A stretch of DNA of 64,000 nucleotides from Streptomyces sp. SA15 (GTDB lineage Bacteria; Actinomycetota; Actinomycetes; Streptomycetales; Streptomycetaceae), in NCBI RefSeq assembly GCF_002291145.1, contig NZ_NTGE01000014.1:1-64000 (forward strand). The letters are read 5' to 3'. The notes under the pieces are model-generated. The model was not told where the DNA came from. It did no database searches and saw nothing but the letters and a program-made list of their open reading frames with translations. A program made the translations under genes and the position numbers. Of the stretch, positions 7,616 through 18,050 are shown piece after piece (the stretch's first letter is position 1; each line of letters starts with the position of its first letter).

Positions 7616-8928
7616 CAGCGGAGGAACCCTTCGTAATTGCGCTGCTGAAGCTGGCTCTCGATCTGCTTCACCGTTTCGAGGCCGACACCCACGATGATCA
7701 GGATGCTGGTCCCGCCGAACGGGAAGTTCTGGTTCGCATCGAAACCAGCCAACGCCATTGTCGGGACGAGAGCGATCAGACCCAGATACAGCGAACCCGG
7801 CCAGGTGATCCGATTGAGTACGTAGCTCAGATACTCAGCGGTTGGCCGGCCAGCCCGGATGCCCGGGATGAAGCCACCATACTTCTTCATGTTGTCGGCG
7901 ACTTCCTCGGGGTTGAACGAGATCGCCACGTAGAAGAAGGCAAAGAAGATGATCAGGAAGAAGTAGAGGATGATGTGCGGCGTAGCGTCCGGCCTCGCGA
8001 GGTTCTGTTCGATCCAGGTCTTCCAGCCGGAACTTCCACCGGTGAACTGCGCGATCAATGCCGGGATGTAGAGCAGCGACGAGGCAAAGATCACAGGGAT
8101 GATGCCCGCCTGGTTGACCTTCAGCGGAATGTACGTCGACGTGCCGCCGTAGGACCGGCGGCCGATCATGCGCTTCGCGTACTGGACCGGAATACGGCGC
8201 TGAGCCTGCTCGACGAAGACCACCAGGCCGATCATGACGAGGCCGACGGCGATCACGATGCCGAACTCGATCCAGCCGTCCGCGAGGTTGCCCTGCGACT
8301 TGATGGCCCACAGCGCGGACGGGAAAGTGGCGGCGATCGAGATGAACATCAGGATCGACATGCCGTTGCCGATGCCGCGGTCGGTGATGAGCTCACCGAG
8401 CCACATGACGACGGCCGTACCGGCCGTCATGCTGATGACCATCGTGATGGTGACGAAGATCGACTGGTCGGGCACGATCTCACTGGCGACCGGGCAGCCC
8501 TGGAACAGCGCGCCGCTGCGGGCGGTGGCCACGAGGCCGGTGCCCTGGAGGATGGCCAGGGCCACCGTCAGGTAACGGGTGTACTGCGTGATCTTCGCCG
8601 TACCGGCCTGGCCCTCCTTCTTGAGGGCTTCGAGGCGCGGGATCACCACGGTCAGCAGCTGCAGGATGATGCTCGCCGTGATGTACGGCATGATGCCCAG
8701 CGCGAACACCGTGATCTGGAGCAGCGCGCCGCCGCTCAACATGTTGATCAGGCCGAACACGCCCTGGTTCGCCTGGGCCGCATCGACACAGGTCTGAACG
8801 TTCCGGTAGTCGACGCCCGGGATCGGTACATGCGTGCCTACTCGGTAGACCACGATGATGCCGAGCGTGAAGAGCAGCTTCTTGCGCAGGTCGGGCGTCT
8901 TGAACGCCCGGGCGAACGCGGTGAGCAC
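7615..8928 (-). CDS. secY: Preprotein translocase subunit SecY
   Basis: SecY (437 residues) is the channel of the Sec translocon and works with SecE (also encoded in this window) and SecG. It begins MLTAFARAFKTPDLRKKLLFT and shows ten predicted membrane helices. The conserved features GTHVPIPGVD, the plug region, GIGNGMSILMF and FNPEEVADNMKKYGGFIPGIR are all present. It lies downstream of rplO across a 233-base gap with a strong hairpin, and is coupled to adk. Confidence 0.99.
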   Translation of the reverse strand: MLTAFARAFKTPDLRKKLLFTLGIIVVYRVGTHVPIPGVDYRNVQTCVDAAQANQGVFGLINMLSGGALLQITVFALGIMPYITASIILQLLTVVIPRLEALKKEGQAGTAKITQYTRYLTVALAILQGTGLVATARSGALFQGCPVASEIVPDQSIFVTITMVISMTAGTAVVMWLGELITDRGIGNGMSILMFISIAATFPSALWAIKSQGNLADGWIEFGIVIAVGLVMIGLVVFVEQAQRRIPVQYAKRMIGRRSYGGTSTYIPLKVNQAGIIPVIFASSLLYIPALIAQFTGGSSGWKTWIEQNLARPDATPHIILYFFLIIFFAFFYVAISFNPEEVADNMKKYGGFIPGIRAGRPTAEYLSYVLNRITWPGSLYLGLIALVPTMALAGFDANQNFPFGGTSILIIVGVGLETVKQIESQLQQRNYEGFLR

Positions 8929-9093
8929 GGTGCCTCCTGCGACCCCCGCGCTACTGCGTCAAGGGTGACGGTCTTGAGGTTCGACGAATACGTAACGGTC
9001 AACTGCCGCTTCGAGTGCCCCGTTAAGAGCCCCCTGTGAAAGTTGGCAGTGCAGGCCACCTTACCCGCGAGACTGCCACCCTTGGAACGACCA

Positions 9094-9127
9094 ACCGGGG
9101 ATACCCCATTTGTGGGGCATCCCCGGT
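9094..9127 (-). terminator. Strong hairpin between rplO and secY
   Basis: ACCGGGGAT pairs with ATCCCCGGT. Inside, CCCCA pairs with TGGGG around a TTTG loop, with one A/C mismatch. The total is about 14 bp over 34 bases. It starts 35 bases downstream of the rplO stop and may partially end the spc transcript. No U tract follows. Confidence 0.6.
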
Positions 9128-9161
9128 GGGATCATTCAAGTCATCGACACGCCTGTGGTTT

Positions 9162-9617
9162 TCAGACGAGCTCGGTGACAGTACCGCCGGCAGCGGTGAT
9201 CTTCTCCTTGGCGGAGCCGGAGACGGCATCGACCGTCACCTGCAGCGCCACGGAGATCTCGCCCTGGCCGAGGACCTTGACGAGGCTGTTCTTGCGAACG
9301 GCACCCTTGGCCACCAGCGACTCGACGGTGACCTCGCCACCCTCGGGGTAGAGCGCGGCCAGCTTGTCGAGGTTCACGACCTGGTACTCGGTCTTGAACG
9401 GGTTCTTGAAGCCCTTCAGCTTCGGGAGGCGCATGTGCAGCGGCATCTGGCCACCCTCGAAGCGCTCCGGAACCTGGTAGCGGGCCTTGGTGCCCTTGGT
9501 ACCACGACCGGCCGTCTTACCCTTCGACGCCTCACCACGACCGACACGGGTCTTGGCGGTCTTGGCGCCCGGGGCGGGACGGAGGTTGTGGATCTTGAGC
9601 GGGTTCTGCTCCGCCAT
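9162..9617 (-). CDS. rplO: 50S ribosomal protein L15
   Basis: This is a 151-residue late-assembly protein of the large subunit. The N-terminal Gly/Lys-rich extension that threads through 23S rRNA is visible ([20 protein letters not shown]), followed by the globular domain with [16 protein letters not shown]. It is the last ribosomal gene of the spc group and lies two bases downstream of rpmD. Confidence 0.99.
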   Translation of the reverse strand: MAEQNPLKIHNLRPAPGAKTAKTRVGRGEASKGKTAGRGTKGTKARYQVPERFEGGQMPLHMRLPKLKGFKNPFKTEYQVVNLDKLAALYPEGGEVTVESLVAKGAVRKNSLVKVLGQGEISVALQVTVDAVSGSAKEKITAAGGTVTELV

Positions 9618-9619
9618 GA

Positions 9620-9802
9620 TCAGTCGACCTCCTCGACCGTCACGAGGTGGCGGACGGTGTGCACCATGCCGCGGAACTCGGGGCGGTCCTCCTTGACGAC
9701 CACGGTGTTGATCCCCTTGAGACCAAGCGACCGCAGGGTGTCACGGTGGTTCTGCTTGCTGCCGATGTACGACTTCGTCTGCGTGATCTTGAGCTGAGCC
9801 AT
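9620..9802 (-). CDS. rpmD: 50S ribosomal protein L30
   Basis: This is a 60-codon protein, [20 protein letters not shown] at the N-terminus, with the family segment [18 protein letters not shown]. The start codon overlaps the rpsE stop by one base (TAATG), so it is translationally coupled. A longer in-frame ORF starting at 9994 lies mostly inside rpsE and was not used. Confidence 0.98.
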   Translation of the reverse strand: MAQLKITQTKSYIGSKQNHRDTLRSLGLKGINTVVVKEDRPEFRGMVHTVRHLVTVEEVD

Positions 9803-10410
9803 TACGCAGCACCAGCCCCGGCACGCGCACGCAGCAGAGCCGCGGGAGCGACGTCCTCGAGCGGCAGACCACGGCGAGCCGCGATCTCCTCGGGACGCTG
9901 CAGACCCTTCAGGGCCTCCACGGTCGCGTGCACGATGTTGATCGCGTTGGACGAGCCGAGCGACTTCGACAGCACGTCGTGAATACCGGCGCACTCGAGC
10001 ACGGCGCGCACCGGACCACCGGCGATAACACCGGTACCCGGGGACGCGGGCTTGAGCAGCACGACGCCGGCAGCCTTCTCACCCGTGATCGGGTGCGGGA
10101 TGGTGCCCTGGATCCGGGGGACCTTGAAGAAGTGCTTCTTGGCCTCCTCAACGCCCTTGGCGATGGCGGCCGGCACCTCCTTGGCCTTGCCGTATCCGAC
10201 ACCCACGGTGCCGTCACCGTCGCCCACCACGACCAGCGCGGTGAAGCTGAAGCGACGACCACCCTTCACAACCTTGGCGACACGGTTGATCGCGACAACG
10301 CGCTCAACGTAAGCGGTCTTCTCGGCGGCAGCTGCGCCGCCGTCACGGCCCTTCCGGTCCCGCCGCTCGCCGCCACCGGCACCGCCACCGCGGCGCTGGG
10401 GTCCAGCCAT
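9802..10410 (-). CDS. rpsE: 30S ribosomal protein S5
   Basis: S5 (202 residues) lines the mRNA entry channel and takes part in decoding fidelity. A Gly/Arg-rich N-terminal extension (about 1-35) precedes the double-stranded RNA-binding-like domain ([40 protein letters not shown]). The C-terminal domain has ALEGLQRP-type sequence and an Ala/Arg-rich end. It lies in the spc group after rplR. Confidence 0.99.
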   Translation of the reverse strand: MAGPQRRGGGAGGGERRDRKGRDGGAAAAEKTAYVERVVAINRVAKVVKGGRRFSFTALVVVGDGDGTVGVGYGKAKEVPAAIAKGVEEAKKHFFKVPRIQGTIPHPITGEKAAGVVLLKPASPGTGVIAGGPVRAVLECAGIHDVLSKSLGSSNAINIVHATVEALKGLQRPEEIAARRGLPLEDVAPAALLRARAGAGAA

Positions 10411-10451
10411 TGGAATTACCTCTCTCTGTTTCCGCTAGCTCCGGAACCGAC

Positions 10452-10835
10452 TCAGAACTTCAGGCCGGCTTCGCGGGCGGCGTCCGCCAGGGCAGCGATG
10501 CGCCCGGCGTACTGGTTGCCACCACGGTCGAATACGACAGCCTCGACGCCGGCGGCCTTGGCGCGCTCGGCGACCAGGGCGCCGACCTGCTTGGCCTGCG
10601 CCGACTTGTCGCCCTCGGCACCGCGGATCGAGGTGTCCAGGGTGGACGCGGACGCAAGGGTGTGACCCTTGAGGTCGTCGATCACCTGGGCCACGATGTG
10701 GCGGTTCGAGCGGGTAACGACCAGACGGGGACGCTCCGCCGTACCGTTGATCCGCTTGCGGATCCGGATGTGACGGCGCTTGATCGCGGCGCGCTTGTAG
10801 GCGTCGCCCTTGAGGATCTTCTGTCCGTATGCCAT
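10452..10835 (-). CDS. rplR: 50S ribosomal protein L18
   Basis: L18 (127 residues) binds 5S rRNA with L5. Basic N-terminus ([20 protein letters not shown]), core [18 protein letters not shown], and the C-terminal signature [20 protein letters not shown]. It starts three bases after the rplF stop. Confidence 0.99.
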   Translation of the reverse strand: MAYGQKILKGDAYKRAAIKRRHIRIRKRINGTAERPRLVVTRSNRHIVAQVIDDLKGHTLASASTLDTSIRGAEGDKSAQAKQVGALVAERAKAAGVEAVVFDRGGNQYAGRIAALADAAREAGLKF

Positions 10836-10838
10836 GGC

Positions 10839-11378
10839 TTACTTACCCGCCTTTCCGACCTTGCGGCGGATGACTTCGCCCTCGTACTTGACGCCCTTGG
10901 CCTTGTACGGGTCGGGCTTGCGCAGCTTGCGGATGTTGGCCGCAACCTCGCCGACCTTCTGCTTGTCGATGCCCTCGACCTGGAAGCGGGTCGGGGTCTC
11001 CACCTTGAAGGTGATTCCCTCGGGCGCCTCGACGGTGATCGGGTGGCTGTAGCCGAGCGCGAACTCAAGGTTCGAACCCTTGGCCTGCACGCGGTAACCG
11101 ACACCGCTGATCTCGAGCTTCTTCACGTAACCCTGGGTCACGCCGGTGATCATGTTCGCCACCAGCGTGCGGGACAGGCCGTGCAGGGCCTTGTTCTGAC
11201 GCTCGTCGTTGGGCCGGGTGACGTTCAGGACGCCGTCCTCGGCCTTGACGATCTCGATCGGCGCGGCGACGGTGTGGGTCAGCGAGCCCTTGGGGCCCTT
11301 GACCGAGACCGTACGGCCGTCGATGGTGACGTCCACGCCGGCGGGAACCGTGATGGGGAGCTTGCCAATGCGCGACAT
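10839..11378 (-). CDS. rplF: 50S ribosomal protein L6
   Basis: L6 (179 residues) has two tandem alpha/beta domains near the factor-binding site. It begins [20 protein letters not shown] and carries the C-terminal signature [20 protein letters not shown]. It lies in the spc group between rpsH and rplR. Confidence 0.99.
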   Translation of the reverse strand: MSRIGKLPITVPAGVDVTIDGRTVSVKGPKGSLTHTVAAPIEIVKAEDGVLNVTRPNDERQNKALHGLSRTLVANMITGVTQGYVKKLEISGVGYRVQAKGSNLEFALGYSHPITVEAPEGITFKVETPTRFQVEGIDKQKVGEVAANIRKLRKPDPYKAKGVKYEGEVIRRKVGKAGK

Positions 11379-11402
11379 AGCTGTTTCCTCCGTTCCCTTC
11401 CG

Positions 11403-11801
11403 CTACCAGACGTAGGCGAGGACTTCCCCACCCACGCCCTTCTTGCCGGCCTGCTTGTCGGTGAGGAGCCCGTGCGACGTGGAGATGATCGCCACGCCCA
11501 GGCCGCCGAGCACCTTCGGCAGGTTGGTGGACTTCGCGTACACCCGGAGACCGGGCTTGGAGATCCGCTTGATGCCCGCGATGGAGCGCTCACGGTTGGG
11601 GCCGAACTTCAGCTCCAGGACGAGGTTCTTGCCGACCTCGGCGTCCTCGACCTTCCAGCCCGTGATGAAGCCCTCCTGCTGGAGGATCTCCGCGATGTGA
11701 GACTTGATCTTCGAGTGCGGCATCGCCACGGTGTCGTGGTACGCCGAGTTCGCGTTCCGCAGACGCGTAAGCATGTCTGCGATCGGATCAGTCATGGTCA
11801 T
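11403..11801 (-). CDS. rpsH: 30S ribosomal protein S8
   Basis: S8 binds the central domain of 16S rRNA and is the spc autoregulator in E. coli. The 132-residue product starts at [18 protein letters not shown] (ATG 11801), preceded by GAAGG. The upstream in-frame start at 11846 would add 15 unrelated residues. The C-terminal signature [20 protein letters not shown] is intact. Confidence 0.98.
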   Translation of the reverse strand: MTMTDPIADMLTRLRNANSAYHDTVAMPHSKIKSHIAEILQQEGFITGWKVEDAEVGKNLVLELKFGPNRERSIAGIKRISKPGLRVYAKSTNLPKVLGGLGVAIISTSHGLLTDKQAGKKGVGGEVLAYVW

Positions 11802-12012
11802 GAATTGGCCTTCGGCCTCTCTCGCCGGGGTTTCCTGGTGCGCCATCCCTCTCCCCGATCCGAGACGGGACGGGTGCGGCGCGGTGGACCTACGGCGTAG
11901 TAAGTCGTATGGGCGTCAGGCGCCCAACCCCCCAAGCCTAAGCCATGGAAGGGTGGGCACCTGACCGAGCCCTTTACTTACCGAGAGCCTCTGGAATCCC
12001 TGATTGGGGGGA

Positions 12013-12198
12013 TTACCAGGAGCTCTTGGTCACGCCCGGCAGCTCGCCACGGTGAGCCATCTCACGAAGGCACACGCGGCACAGGCCGAACTTGCGGTAG
12101 ACGGAGTGCGGACGACCGCAGCGCTGGCAGCGGGTGTACGCACGCACACCGAACTTGGGCTTACGAGCAGCCTTGGCAATGAGAGCCTTCTTCGCCAT
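12013..12198 (-). CDS. rpsZ: 30S ribosomal protein S14, type Z
   Basis: This is a 61-codon zinc-binding S14, [20 protein letters not shown] then [28 protein letters not shown]. The CxxC-x12-CxxC motif marks the short zinc-dependent form. It sits in the standard spc position between rplE and rpsH. The 211-base gap to rpsH contains no gene. Confidence 0.97.
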   Translation of the reverse strand: MAKKALIAKAARKPKFGVRAYTRCQRCGRPHSVYRKFGLCRVCLREMAHRGELPGVTKSSW

Positions 12199-12203
12199 CT
12201 CGC

Positions 12204-12761
12204 TTACGCCTCCTTGAAGGGGAAGCCGAGGTGACGCAGAAGGGCACGGCCCTCTTCGTCGTTGGTCGCCGTGGTGACCACGGTGATGTCCATACCCCGG
12301 ACGCGGTCGATCTTGTCCTGGTCGATCTCGTGGAACATGACCTGCTCCGTGAGACCGAAGGTGTAGTTGCCACGGCCGTCGAACTGCTTGGGGGACAGGC
12401 CGCGGAAGTCGCGGATGCGCGGCAGCGCGAGCGACAGGGTGCGGTCCAGGAACTCCCACATGCGGTCGCCACGGAGCGTGACGTGGGCACCGATCGGCTG
12501 ACCCTCACGCAGCTTGAACTGCGCGATGGACTTGCGGGCCTTGGTGACGGCCGGCTTCTGACCGGTGATCGTGGTGAGGTCGCGGATGGCGCCCTCGATC
12601 AGCTTGGAGTCGCGGGCGGCGTCGCCCACACCCATGTTGACCACGATCTTGACGAGGCCGGGAACCTGCATGACGTTCTCGTAGGAGAACTGCTCACGCA
12701 GCTTGCCCGCGATCTCCTCGCGGTACTTCGTCTTCAGACGCGGAGTGGTGGTGGTCGTCAT
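12204..12761 (-). CDS. rplE: 50S ribosomal protein L5
   Basis: L5 (185 residues) binds 5S rRNA and helps form the bridge to the small-subunit head. Signatures: [57 protein letters not shown]. The start overlaps the rplX stop by one base. Confidence 0.99.
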   Translation of the reverse strand: MTTTTTPRLKTKYREEIAGKLREQFSYENVMQVPGLVKIVVNMGVGDAARDSKLIEGAIRDLTTITGQKPAVTKARKSIAQFKLREGQPIGAHVTLRGDRMWEFLDRTLSLALPRIRDFRGLSPKQFDGRGNYTFGLTEQVMFHEIDQDKIDRVRGMDITVVTTATNDEEGRALLRHLGFPFKEA

Positions 12762-13084
12762 CAGATGTCCTCACCCGTCCGCTTGGCAACGCGGATCTTG
12801 TTGCCCTCTTCGTCGAAGCGGTAACCGACGCGGGTCACGACCTTGTTGCCGTCCTTCTCCACCACGAGCTGAACGTTGCTCACGTGGATGGGGGCCTCGG
12901 TGGTGATGATGCCGCCGGCCTGCGAACCGCGAGCCGTGGGACCGGCCTTGGTGTGCTTCTTGACCCGGTTGACACCCTCGACCAGGACGCGCTCCTCGCG
13001 CGGGAAAGCGGCAATGACCTTGCCCTGCTTGCCCTTGTCCTTGCCGGTGATGACCTGGACCAGGTCGCCCTTCTTGATCTTCAT
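12761..13084 (-). CDS. rplX: 50S ribosomal protein L24
   Basis: L24 is an assembly initiator near the exit tunnel. It has 107 residues with the N-terminal KOW motif ([20 protein letters not shown]) and the [12 protein letters not shown] segment. It is two bases downstream of rplN and coupled to rplE by TGATG. Confidence 0.99.
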   Translation of the reverse strand: MKIKKGDLVQVITGKDKGKQGKVIAAFPREERVLVEGVNRVKKHTKAGPTARGSQAGGIITTEAPIHVSNVQLVVEKDGNKVVTRVGYRFDEEGNKIRVAKRTGEDI

Positions 13085-13086
13085 GC

Positions 13087-13455
13087 TTACAGCACCTCCG
13101 GCGCGAGCGAGATGATCTTCATGAACTTCTTCTCGCGCAGCTCACGGCCGACGGGGCCGAAGATACGGGTGCCGCGAGGGTCGCCGTCGTTCTTCAGAAT
13201 GACGGCGGCGTTCTCGTCGAAGCGGATGTACGAGCCGTCCGGACGGCGGCGCTCCTTGACGGTGCGAACGATGACCGCCTTGACGACGTCACCCTTCTTC
13301 ACGTTGCCACCGGGGATCGCGTCCTTGACGGTGGCGACGATGACGTCACCGATGCCCGCGTAGCGGCGACCGGAGCCACCGAGCACACGGATGCAAAGGA
13401 TCTCCTTCGCCCCCGTGTTGTCGGCGACGCGCAGTCGCGACTCCTGCTGGATCAC
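13087..13455 (-). CDS. rplN: 50S ribosomal protein L14
   Basis: L14 (122 residues) is part of an intersubunit bridge. It starts [20 protein letters not shown] and shows the family motif [17 protein letters not shown] with the C-terminus [15 protein letters not shown]. It opens the spc group after a 194-base gap from rpsQ that contains two hairpins. Confidence 0.99.
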   Translation of the reverse strand: MIQQESRLRVADNTGAKEILCIRVLGGSGRRYAGIGDVIVATVKDAIPGGNVKKGDVVKAVIVRTVKERRRPDGSYIRFDENAAVILKNDGDPRGTRIFGPVGRELREKKFMKIISLAPEVL

Positions 13456-13590
13456 GTCTATCTCCTGTTTGTCTGCCGGTTCCCTCCGGGGGTTGGGCCG
13501 GAGAGCCTGGCGGAACCGCCCTGCGAGTTACTCCCGCAGGAATTACTTAAGCCTCAACAGGCGGAAACCCCTCGCCGCCGGGGGCGTGCA

Positions 13591-13646
13591 CCGCCCTGGG
13601 CCGAAGGGCCCGGGGCGGCGGGGGTCAGCGGGGGCGAACCCCCGCT
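13591..13646 (-). terminator. Two hairpins between rpsQ and rplN (S10/spc boundary)
   Basis: Stem one (13591-13618) pairs CCGCCCTGGGCC with GGCCCGGGGCGG, with one G-U pair and a 4-base loop. Stem two (13627-13646) is a perfect 8-bp AGCGGGGG/CCCCCGCT hairpin closed by a CGAA tetraloop. Stem two begins three bases after the rpsQ stop. This is a likely terminator or processing point between the S10 and spc segments. Confidence 0.6.
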
Positions 13647-13649
13647 TGA

Positions 13650-13937
13650 TTACTTCGCCTTCTCGAGGATCTCGACGACGCGCCAGCGCTTCGTCGCGGA
13701 CAGCGGCCGGGTCTCCATGAGGAGGACGCGGTCGCCGACGCCCGCGGCGTTCTGCTCGTCGTGCGCCTTGAGCTTGTTCGTACGGCGGATGACCTTGCCG
13801 TACAGCGCGTGCTTGACGCGGTCCTCGACGGCGACGACGACGGTCTTGTCCATCTTGTCGCTGACGACCAGACCCTCACGGGTCTTGCGGAAACCGCGGT
13901 CCGTCTTGGTCTCTTCAGTCACGTTGTTCTCGCTCAT
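13650..13937 (-). CDS. rpsQ: 30S ribosomal protein S17
   Basis: S17 (95 residues) is an OB-fold primary binder of 16S rRNA. Core signature [20 protein letters not shown] and ..[19 protein letters not shown]. The N-terminus has a short polar extension ([15 protein letters not shown]). The start overlaps the rpmC stop by one base. It is the last S10-group gene. Confidence 0.98.
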   Translation of the reverse strand: MSENNVTEETKTDRGFRKTREGLVVSDKMDKTVVVAVEDRVKHALYGKVIRRTNKLKAHDEQNAAGVGDRVLLMETRPLSATKRWRVVEILEKAK

Positions 13938-14161
13938 CAGGCGCTCTCCACCGTCTCGATGCCCAGCTCGCGCTCACGCATCAGGGTGTAGATCCGCGCG
14001 ATGTCCTTGCGGACGGCCTTCAGCCGACCGTGGTTCTCGAGCTGACCGGTCGCCGCCTGGAAGCGGAGGTTGAACAGCTCTTCCTTGGCCTCGCGGAGCT
14101 TCGCAAGAAGCTCCTCGTTGCCCAGCTCGCGCAGCTCGGACGCCTTGGTACCGGCCGACAT
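13937..14161 (-). CDS. rpmC: 50S ribosomal protein L29
   Basis: L29 (74 residues from ATG 14161, [19 protein letters not shown]) binds near the exit tunnel. Its signature is [20 protein letters not shown]. The ATG overlaps the rplP stop (TGATG). A GTG one codon upstream is an alternative, but the AGGTGA site is better spaced for the ATG. Confidence 0.97.
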   Translation of the reverse strand: MSAGTKASELRELGNEELLAKLREAKEELFNLRFQAATGQLENHGRLKAVRKDIARIYTLMRERELGIETVESA

Positions 14162-14580
14162 CACGCTTCACCTGCCTCGCGCTTGACGATCCGGCACTTC
14201 ATCGGCAGCTTGTGGGCCGCACGAGTCAGCGCCTCACGGGCGATCTTCTCGTTGGGGTACGACAGCTCGAACATCACGCGTCCGGGCTTGACGTTCGCGA
14301 TCCACCACTCCGGAGAACCCTTACCGGAACCCATGCGGGTCTCGGCGGGCTTCTTGGTGAGCGGACGGTCCGGGTAGATGTTGATCCAGACCTTGCCGCC
14401 ACGCTTGATGTGGCGGGTCATGGCGATACGCGCGGCCTCGATCTGACGGTTCGTCACGTACGCCGGGGTCAGCGCCTGGATGCCGTACTCGCCGAACGCG
14501 ACCTCAGTACCACCCTTGGCCATACCACTGCGCTTGGGGTGGTGCTGCTTGCGGTGCTTGACCCTACGGGGGATCAGCAT
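14161..14580 (-). CDS. rplP: 50S ribosomal protein L16
   Basis: L16 (139 residues) organises the aminoacyl-tRNA site of the large subunit. Start [20 protein letters not shown]; signature [20 protein letters not shown] and [19 protein letters not shown]. It lies five bases downstream of rpsC. Confidence 0.99.
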   Translation of the reverse strand: MLIPRRVKHRKQHHPKRSGMAKGGTEVAFGEYGIQALTPAYVTNRQIEAARIAMTRHIKRGGKVWINIYPDRPLTKKPAETRMGSGKGSPEWWIANVKPGRVMFELSYPNEKIAREALTRAAHKLPMKCRIVKREAGEA

Positions 14581-14585
14581 GTCGG

Positions 14586-15410
14586 TCAGGCCTCCGTTCC
14601 GGTGCTCTCAGCCGGAGCGGACGCGGGAGCCTCGGCCTTGGGGGCCTCGGCGCCGGCAGCCTGCTGCGGCTTGCGACCGCGCCGCTCGCCACCACGGCCA
14701 CCACGGGCCGGGCGGTCGGCACCGCCACCGCGGGCCGGGCGGTTACCCGCACGGGCGGCAGCGTTCTCGGCGCGGACCTCGGCGATGTTCTTGACGTCGC
14801 CCTTGTAGATCCAGACCTTCACGCCGATGCGGCCGAAGGTCGTCTTGGCCTCGAAGAAGCCGTAGTCCACGTTCGCGCGGAGCGTGTGCAGGGGCACGCG
14901 GCCCTCGCGGTAGAACTCCGAGCGGGACATCTCGGCGCCGCCGAGGCGGCCACCGCACTGGATCTTGATGCCCTTGGCGCCGGCCTTCATGGCGGACTGC
15001 ATGCTCTTACGCATGGCCCGACGGAAGGAGACGCGGGAGGAGAGCTGCTCGGCGACGGCCTGGGCAACCAGCTGAGCGTCGGTCTCGGGGTTCTTCACCT
15101 CGAGGATGTTCAGCTGGACCTGCTTGCCCGTGAGCTTCTCGAGGTCACCGCGGATGCGGTCGGCCTCGGCGCCACGGCGGCCGATGACGATGCCCGGACG
15201 CGCGGTGTGGATGTCCACACGCACACGGTCACGGGTGCGCTCGATCTCGACCTTGGAGATGCCGGCGCGCTCCATGCCGGACGTCATCATCCGACGGATG
15301 GCGACGTCTTCCTTGACGTAGTCCTTGTACAGCTTGTCGGCGTACCAACGCGACTTGAAGTCGGTCGTGACACCGAGCCGGAACCCATGCGGGTTAACCT
15401 TCTGGCCCAT
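14586..15410 (-). CDS. rpsC: 30S ribosomal protein S3
   Basis: S3 (274 residues) lines the mRNA entry tunnel. It starts [20 protein letters not shown] at 15410, overlapping the rplV stop (TAATG). It has a KH domain ([20 protein letters not shown]) and the C-terminal domain with [20 protein letters not shown]. Residues from about 215 form an Ala/Gly/Arg/Pro-rich tail, longer than in E. coli (233) and typical of Streptomyces. The frame stays open for a further 258 codons upstream through rplV and rpsS, but that part is shadow. Confidence 0.98.
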   Translation of the reverse strand: MGQKVNPHGFRLGVTTDFKSRWYADKLYKDYVKEDVAIRRMMTSGMERAGISKVEIERTRDRVRVDIHTARPGIVIGRRGAEADRIRGDLEKLTGKQVQLNILEVKNPETDAQLVAQAVAEQLSSRVSFRRAMRKSMQSAMKAGAKGIKIQCGGRLGGAEMSRSEFYREGRVPLHTLRANVDYGFFEAKTTFGRIGVKVWIYKGDVKNIAEVRAENAAARAGNRPARGGGADRPARGGRGGERRGRKPQQAAGAEAPKAEAPASAPAESTGTEA

Positions 15411-15757
15411 TACCGGGTTCCTTCCTTGCTGCTGACGACCACGGTGATGTGGCTGGTCCGCTTGCGGATCCGGTAGGCACGGCCCTGGGCACGCGGACGG
15501 AACCGCTTCAGGGTCGGGCCCTCGTCGACGTAGGCCTCGGCAATGTAGAGGCTGTCGACATCGGTGTGGTCGTAGTTGTGCGCGGCGTTGGCAATGGCGC
15601 TGTCCAGCACCTTGCCGACCGGCACGCTCGCGGCCTGCGGGGCGAAACGCAGGACCGCCTGAGCCTCCGTGGCGTCCATGCCACGGATAAGGTCCACCAC
15701 GCGGCGGGCCTTCATGGGCGTGACGCGGATGTACCGCGCCTGGGCCCTGGCTTCCAT
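15410..15757 (-). CDS. rplV: 50S ribosomal protein L22
   Basis: L22 lines the exit tunnel. It has 115 residues from ATG 15757 ([20 protein letters not shown]), chosen because GGAAGGA precedes it at good spacing. In-frame starts at 15781 and 15787 (adding [10 protein letters not shown]) are possible, so the true length may be up to 125. Signature: [20 protein letters not shown]. Confidence 0.96.
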   Translation of the reverse strand: MEARAQARYIRVTPMKARRVVDLIRGMDATEAQAVLRFAPQAASVPVGKVLDSAIANAAHNYDHTDVDSLYIAEAYVDEGPTLKRFRPRAQGRAYRIRKRTSHITVVVSSKEGTR

Positions 15758-15799
15758 GGTTGTCCTTCCAGTGTCTGTCATGGTCATTCCACCCCGCTG

Positions 15800-16081
15800 C
15801 TAGCGGCGCTTCGACTTCCGGTCTTCCTTGACGTGGCCCCGGAAGGTGCGCGTCGGCGAGAACTCGCCGAGCTTGTGGCCGACCATCGACTCGGTGACAA
15901 ACACCGGGATGTGGGTCTTGCCGTTGTGCACCGCGATCGTGTGGCCGAGCATGGCCGGGACGATCATCGAGCGGCGGGACCAGGTCTTGATGACGTTCTT
16001 GGAACCGGCTTCGTTCTGGGCGTCCACCTTCTTGATCAGGTGGTCGTCGACGAAGGGCCCCTTCTTGAGACTGCGCGGCAT
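15800..16081 (-). CDS. rpsS: 30S ribosomal protein S19
   Basis: S19 (93 residues) sits in the head with S13. It starts [20 protein letters not shown] and includes [20 protein letters not shown] and [11 protein letters not shown]. It lies 12 bases downstream of rplB. Confidence 0.99.
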   Translation of the reverse strand: MPRSLKKGPFVDDHLIKKVDAQNEAGSKNVIKTWSRRSMIVPAMLGHTIAVHNGKTHIPVFVTESMVGHKLGEFSPTRTFRGHVKEDRKSKRR

Positions 16082-16093
16082 CTAAACCCGCTC

Positions 16094-16930
16094 CTAGCGC
16101 TTCTTGTTCGTCTTGCGGCGGCGGACGATGTACTTGTTGCTCGCCTTCTTGGGAGCTCGAGTACGACCTTCCTTCTGACCCCACGGTGAGACCGGGTGGC
16201 GACCACCGGAGGTCTTGCCCTCACCACCACCGTGCGGGTGGTCAACCGGGTTCATCGCCACACCGCGAACGGTCGGGCGAACGCCCAGCCAGCGCTTGCG
16301 GCCGGCCTTACCCCAGTTGATGTTGCTCTGCTCGGCGTTGCCGACCTCGCCGACGGTGGCGCGGCAGCGCACGTCGACCAGGCGGATCTCACCGGAGGGC
16401 ATGCGGAGGTGGGCCATCTGGCCCTCCTTCGCGAGCAGCTGCACGGAGGCACCGGCGGAGCGGGCGAACTTGGCACCGCCGCCCGGGCGGAGCTCGATCG
16501 CGTGGATCGTGGTACCGACCGGGATGTTGCGCAGCGCGAGGTTGTTGCCCGGCTTGATGTCGGCCCCGGGACCGTTCTCCACGCGGTCACCCTGCTGCAG
16601 GTTGCGCGGGGCGAGGATGTAGCGCTTCTCGCCGTCGGCGTAGTGCAGCAGCGCGATGCGCGCGGTGCGGTTGGGGTCGTACTCGATGTGCGCGACCTTC
16701 GCCGGCACGCCGTCCTTGTCGTGACGACGGAAGTCGATCACTCGGTAGGCGCGCTTGTGGCCACCGCCCTGGTGGCGGACGGTCACACGACCGGAATTGT
16801 TACGGCCGCCCTTGCTGTGCAGCGGGCGGACCAGCGACTTCTCCGGCGTGGACCGCGTGACCTCGACGAAGTCGGCGACGGAGGAGCCACGGCGGCCCGG
16901 CGTCGTCGGCTTGTACTTGCGGATTCCCAT
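16094..16930 (-). CDS. rplB: 50S ribosomal protein L2
   Basis: L2 (278 residues) is required for subunit joining and peptidyl transfer. The C-terminal [18 protein letters not shown] contains the essential His region, and the N-terminal [17 protein letters not shown] is standard. It lies 40 bases downstream of rplW. Confidence 0.99.
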   Translation of the reverse strand: MGIRKYKPTTPGRRGSSVADFVEVTRSTPEKSLVRPLHSKGGRNNSGRVTVRHQGGGHKRAYRVIDFRRHDKDGVPAKVAHIEYDPNRTARIALLHYADGEKRYILAPRNLQQGDRVENGPGADIKPGNNLALRNIPVGTTIHAIELRPGGGAKFARSAGASVQLLAKEGQMAHLRMPSGEIRLVDVRCRATVGEVGNAEQSNINWGKAGRKRWLGVRPTVRGVAMNPVDHPHGGGEGKTSGGRHPVSPWGQKEGRTRAPKKASNKYIVRRRKTNKKR

Positions 16931-16970
16931 TTCTCAGTCCTCGTCCGATATCGGACGATCCGGACCACCC

Positions 16971-17390
16971 TTAGGCGGTCGGACCGCCGAAGATGTCGAT
17001 ACGGTCGCCCTCGGCAAGGGTCACGATCGCGCGCTTGCTGTCGGCACGCTTGCCGAAGCCCGTGCGGGTCCGCTTGCGCTTGCCCTGGCGGTTGATCGTG
17101 TTGACCCCGGTGACCTTGACCGAGAAGACCGCCTGGACGGCCTGCTTGATCTGGGTCTTGTTGGCACGCGGGTCGACGACGAACGTGTACTTGCCCTCGT
17201 CGAGAAGCGCGTAGCTCTTCTCGGAGACGACCGGCTTGAGCAGCACGTCACGGGGGTCCGTGAAGGACTTGCTCAGCGGCGTCTCGACGGTGTTCTTGCC
17301 CTCGGCCTCGTGGCGGCGCGCCTTGGCGACGCGCGCGGCCTTGGCCGCCTTGGCGGCCTTCGAGGCGATGCTCGGGTGACGCGTAGCCAT
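16971..17390 (-). CDS. rplW: 50S ribosomal protein L23
   Basis: L23 forms the docking site for trigger factor and SRP at the tunnel exit. It has 139 residues. An Ala/Lys/Arg-rich extension of about 40 residues precedes the conserved core ([40 protein letters not shown]). Such an extension is normal in Streptomyces. The start overlaps the rplD stop by one base. Confidence 0.98.
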   Translation of the reverse strand: MATRHPSIASKAAKAAKAARVAKARRHEAEGKNTVETPLSKSFTDPRDVLLKPVVSEKSYALLDEGKYTFVVDPRANKTQIKQAVQAVFSVKVTGVNTINRQGKRKRTRTGFGKRADSKRAIVTLAEGDRIDIFGGPTA

Positions 17391-18046
17391 CAGGCCTCGC
17401 TCCCTTCGGTGTCAGCGGCCTTGGGGCCAGACACGAAGGACTCGAACGCGGCCTGGGTGAAGACCACGTCGTCCGAGACGAGAACGTCGTACGTGTTCAG
17501 CTGGCCCGGCTCCAGGATGTGGACCTGGGGCAGGTTGCGGGCGGACAGCCACGCGGCCTCGTCGGCGCGGTCGACGACCAGGAGCAGGTTCTTGCGCTCC
17601 GAGATCTTGCCGAACAGCGACTTGGCGGCCTTCGTGGAGGGGGTCTCGCCCTCGATCACGCCGGAGACGACGTGGATGCGGTTGTGGCGGGCCCGGTCGG
17701 TGAGGGCGTGGCGCAGGGCCGCGGCCTTCATCTTCTTCGGGGTCCGCTGCGAGTAGTCACGCGGCACGGGGCCGTGGACGACGCCACCGCCGGCGAACTG
17801 CGGGGCGCGGGTCGAACCCTGACGGGCGCGGCCGGTGCCCTTCTGGCGGTACGGCTTCTTGCCACCGCCGCGGACTTCACCGCGGGTCTTGGTCTTGTGG
17901 GTGCCCTGGCGGGCAGCGGCCAGCTGTGCGACGACGACCTGGTGGATCAGCGGAATGCTGACCTTCTCCACGTCGAAGATCTCCGCGGGGAGCTCGACGG
18001 TACCGGCCTTGTCGCCCGCCGGCGAAAGGATGTCAACAGTGCTCAT
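17390..18046 (-). CDS. rplD: 50S ribosomal protein L4
   Basis: L4 (218 residues) has a loop reaching into the exit tunnel, and regulates the S10 operon in E. coli. The start is [20 protein letters not shown] at 18046, four bases after the rplC stop. A longer in-frame ORF to 18145 lies in rplC. The tunnel loop ([20 protein letters not shown]) is intact. Confidence 0.98.
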   Translation of the reverse strand: MSTVDILSPAGDKAGTVELPAEIFDVEKVSIPLIHQVVVAQLAAARQGTHKTKTRGEVRGGGKKPYRQKGTGRARQGSTRAPQFAGGGVVHGPVPRDYSQRTPKKMKAAALRHALTDRARHNRIHVVSGVIEGETPSTKAAKSLFGKISERKNLLLVVDRADEAAWLSARNLPQVHILEPGQLNTYDVLVSDDVVFTQAAFESFVSGPKAADTEGSEA

Positions 18047-18050
18047 TACC

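Noticed and set aside
15757..15787. Longer start of rplV ([10 protein letters not shown] extension)
   Set aside because: The internal ATG 15757 has the strong GGAAGGA site and begins at the conserved MEARAQARY. The extension cannot be excluded but is less supported.
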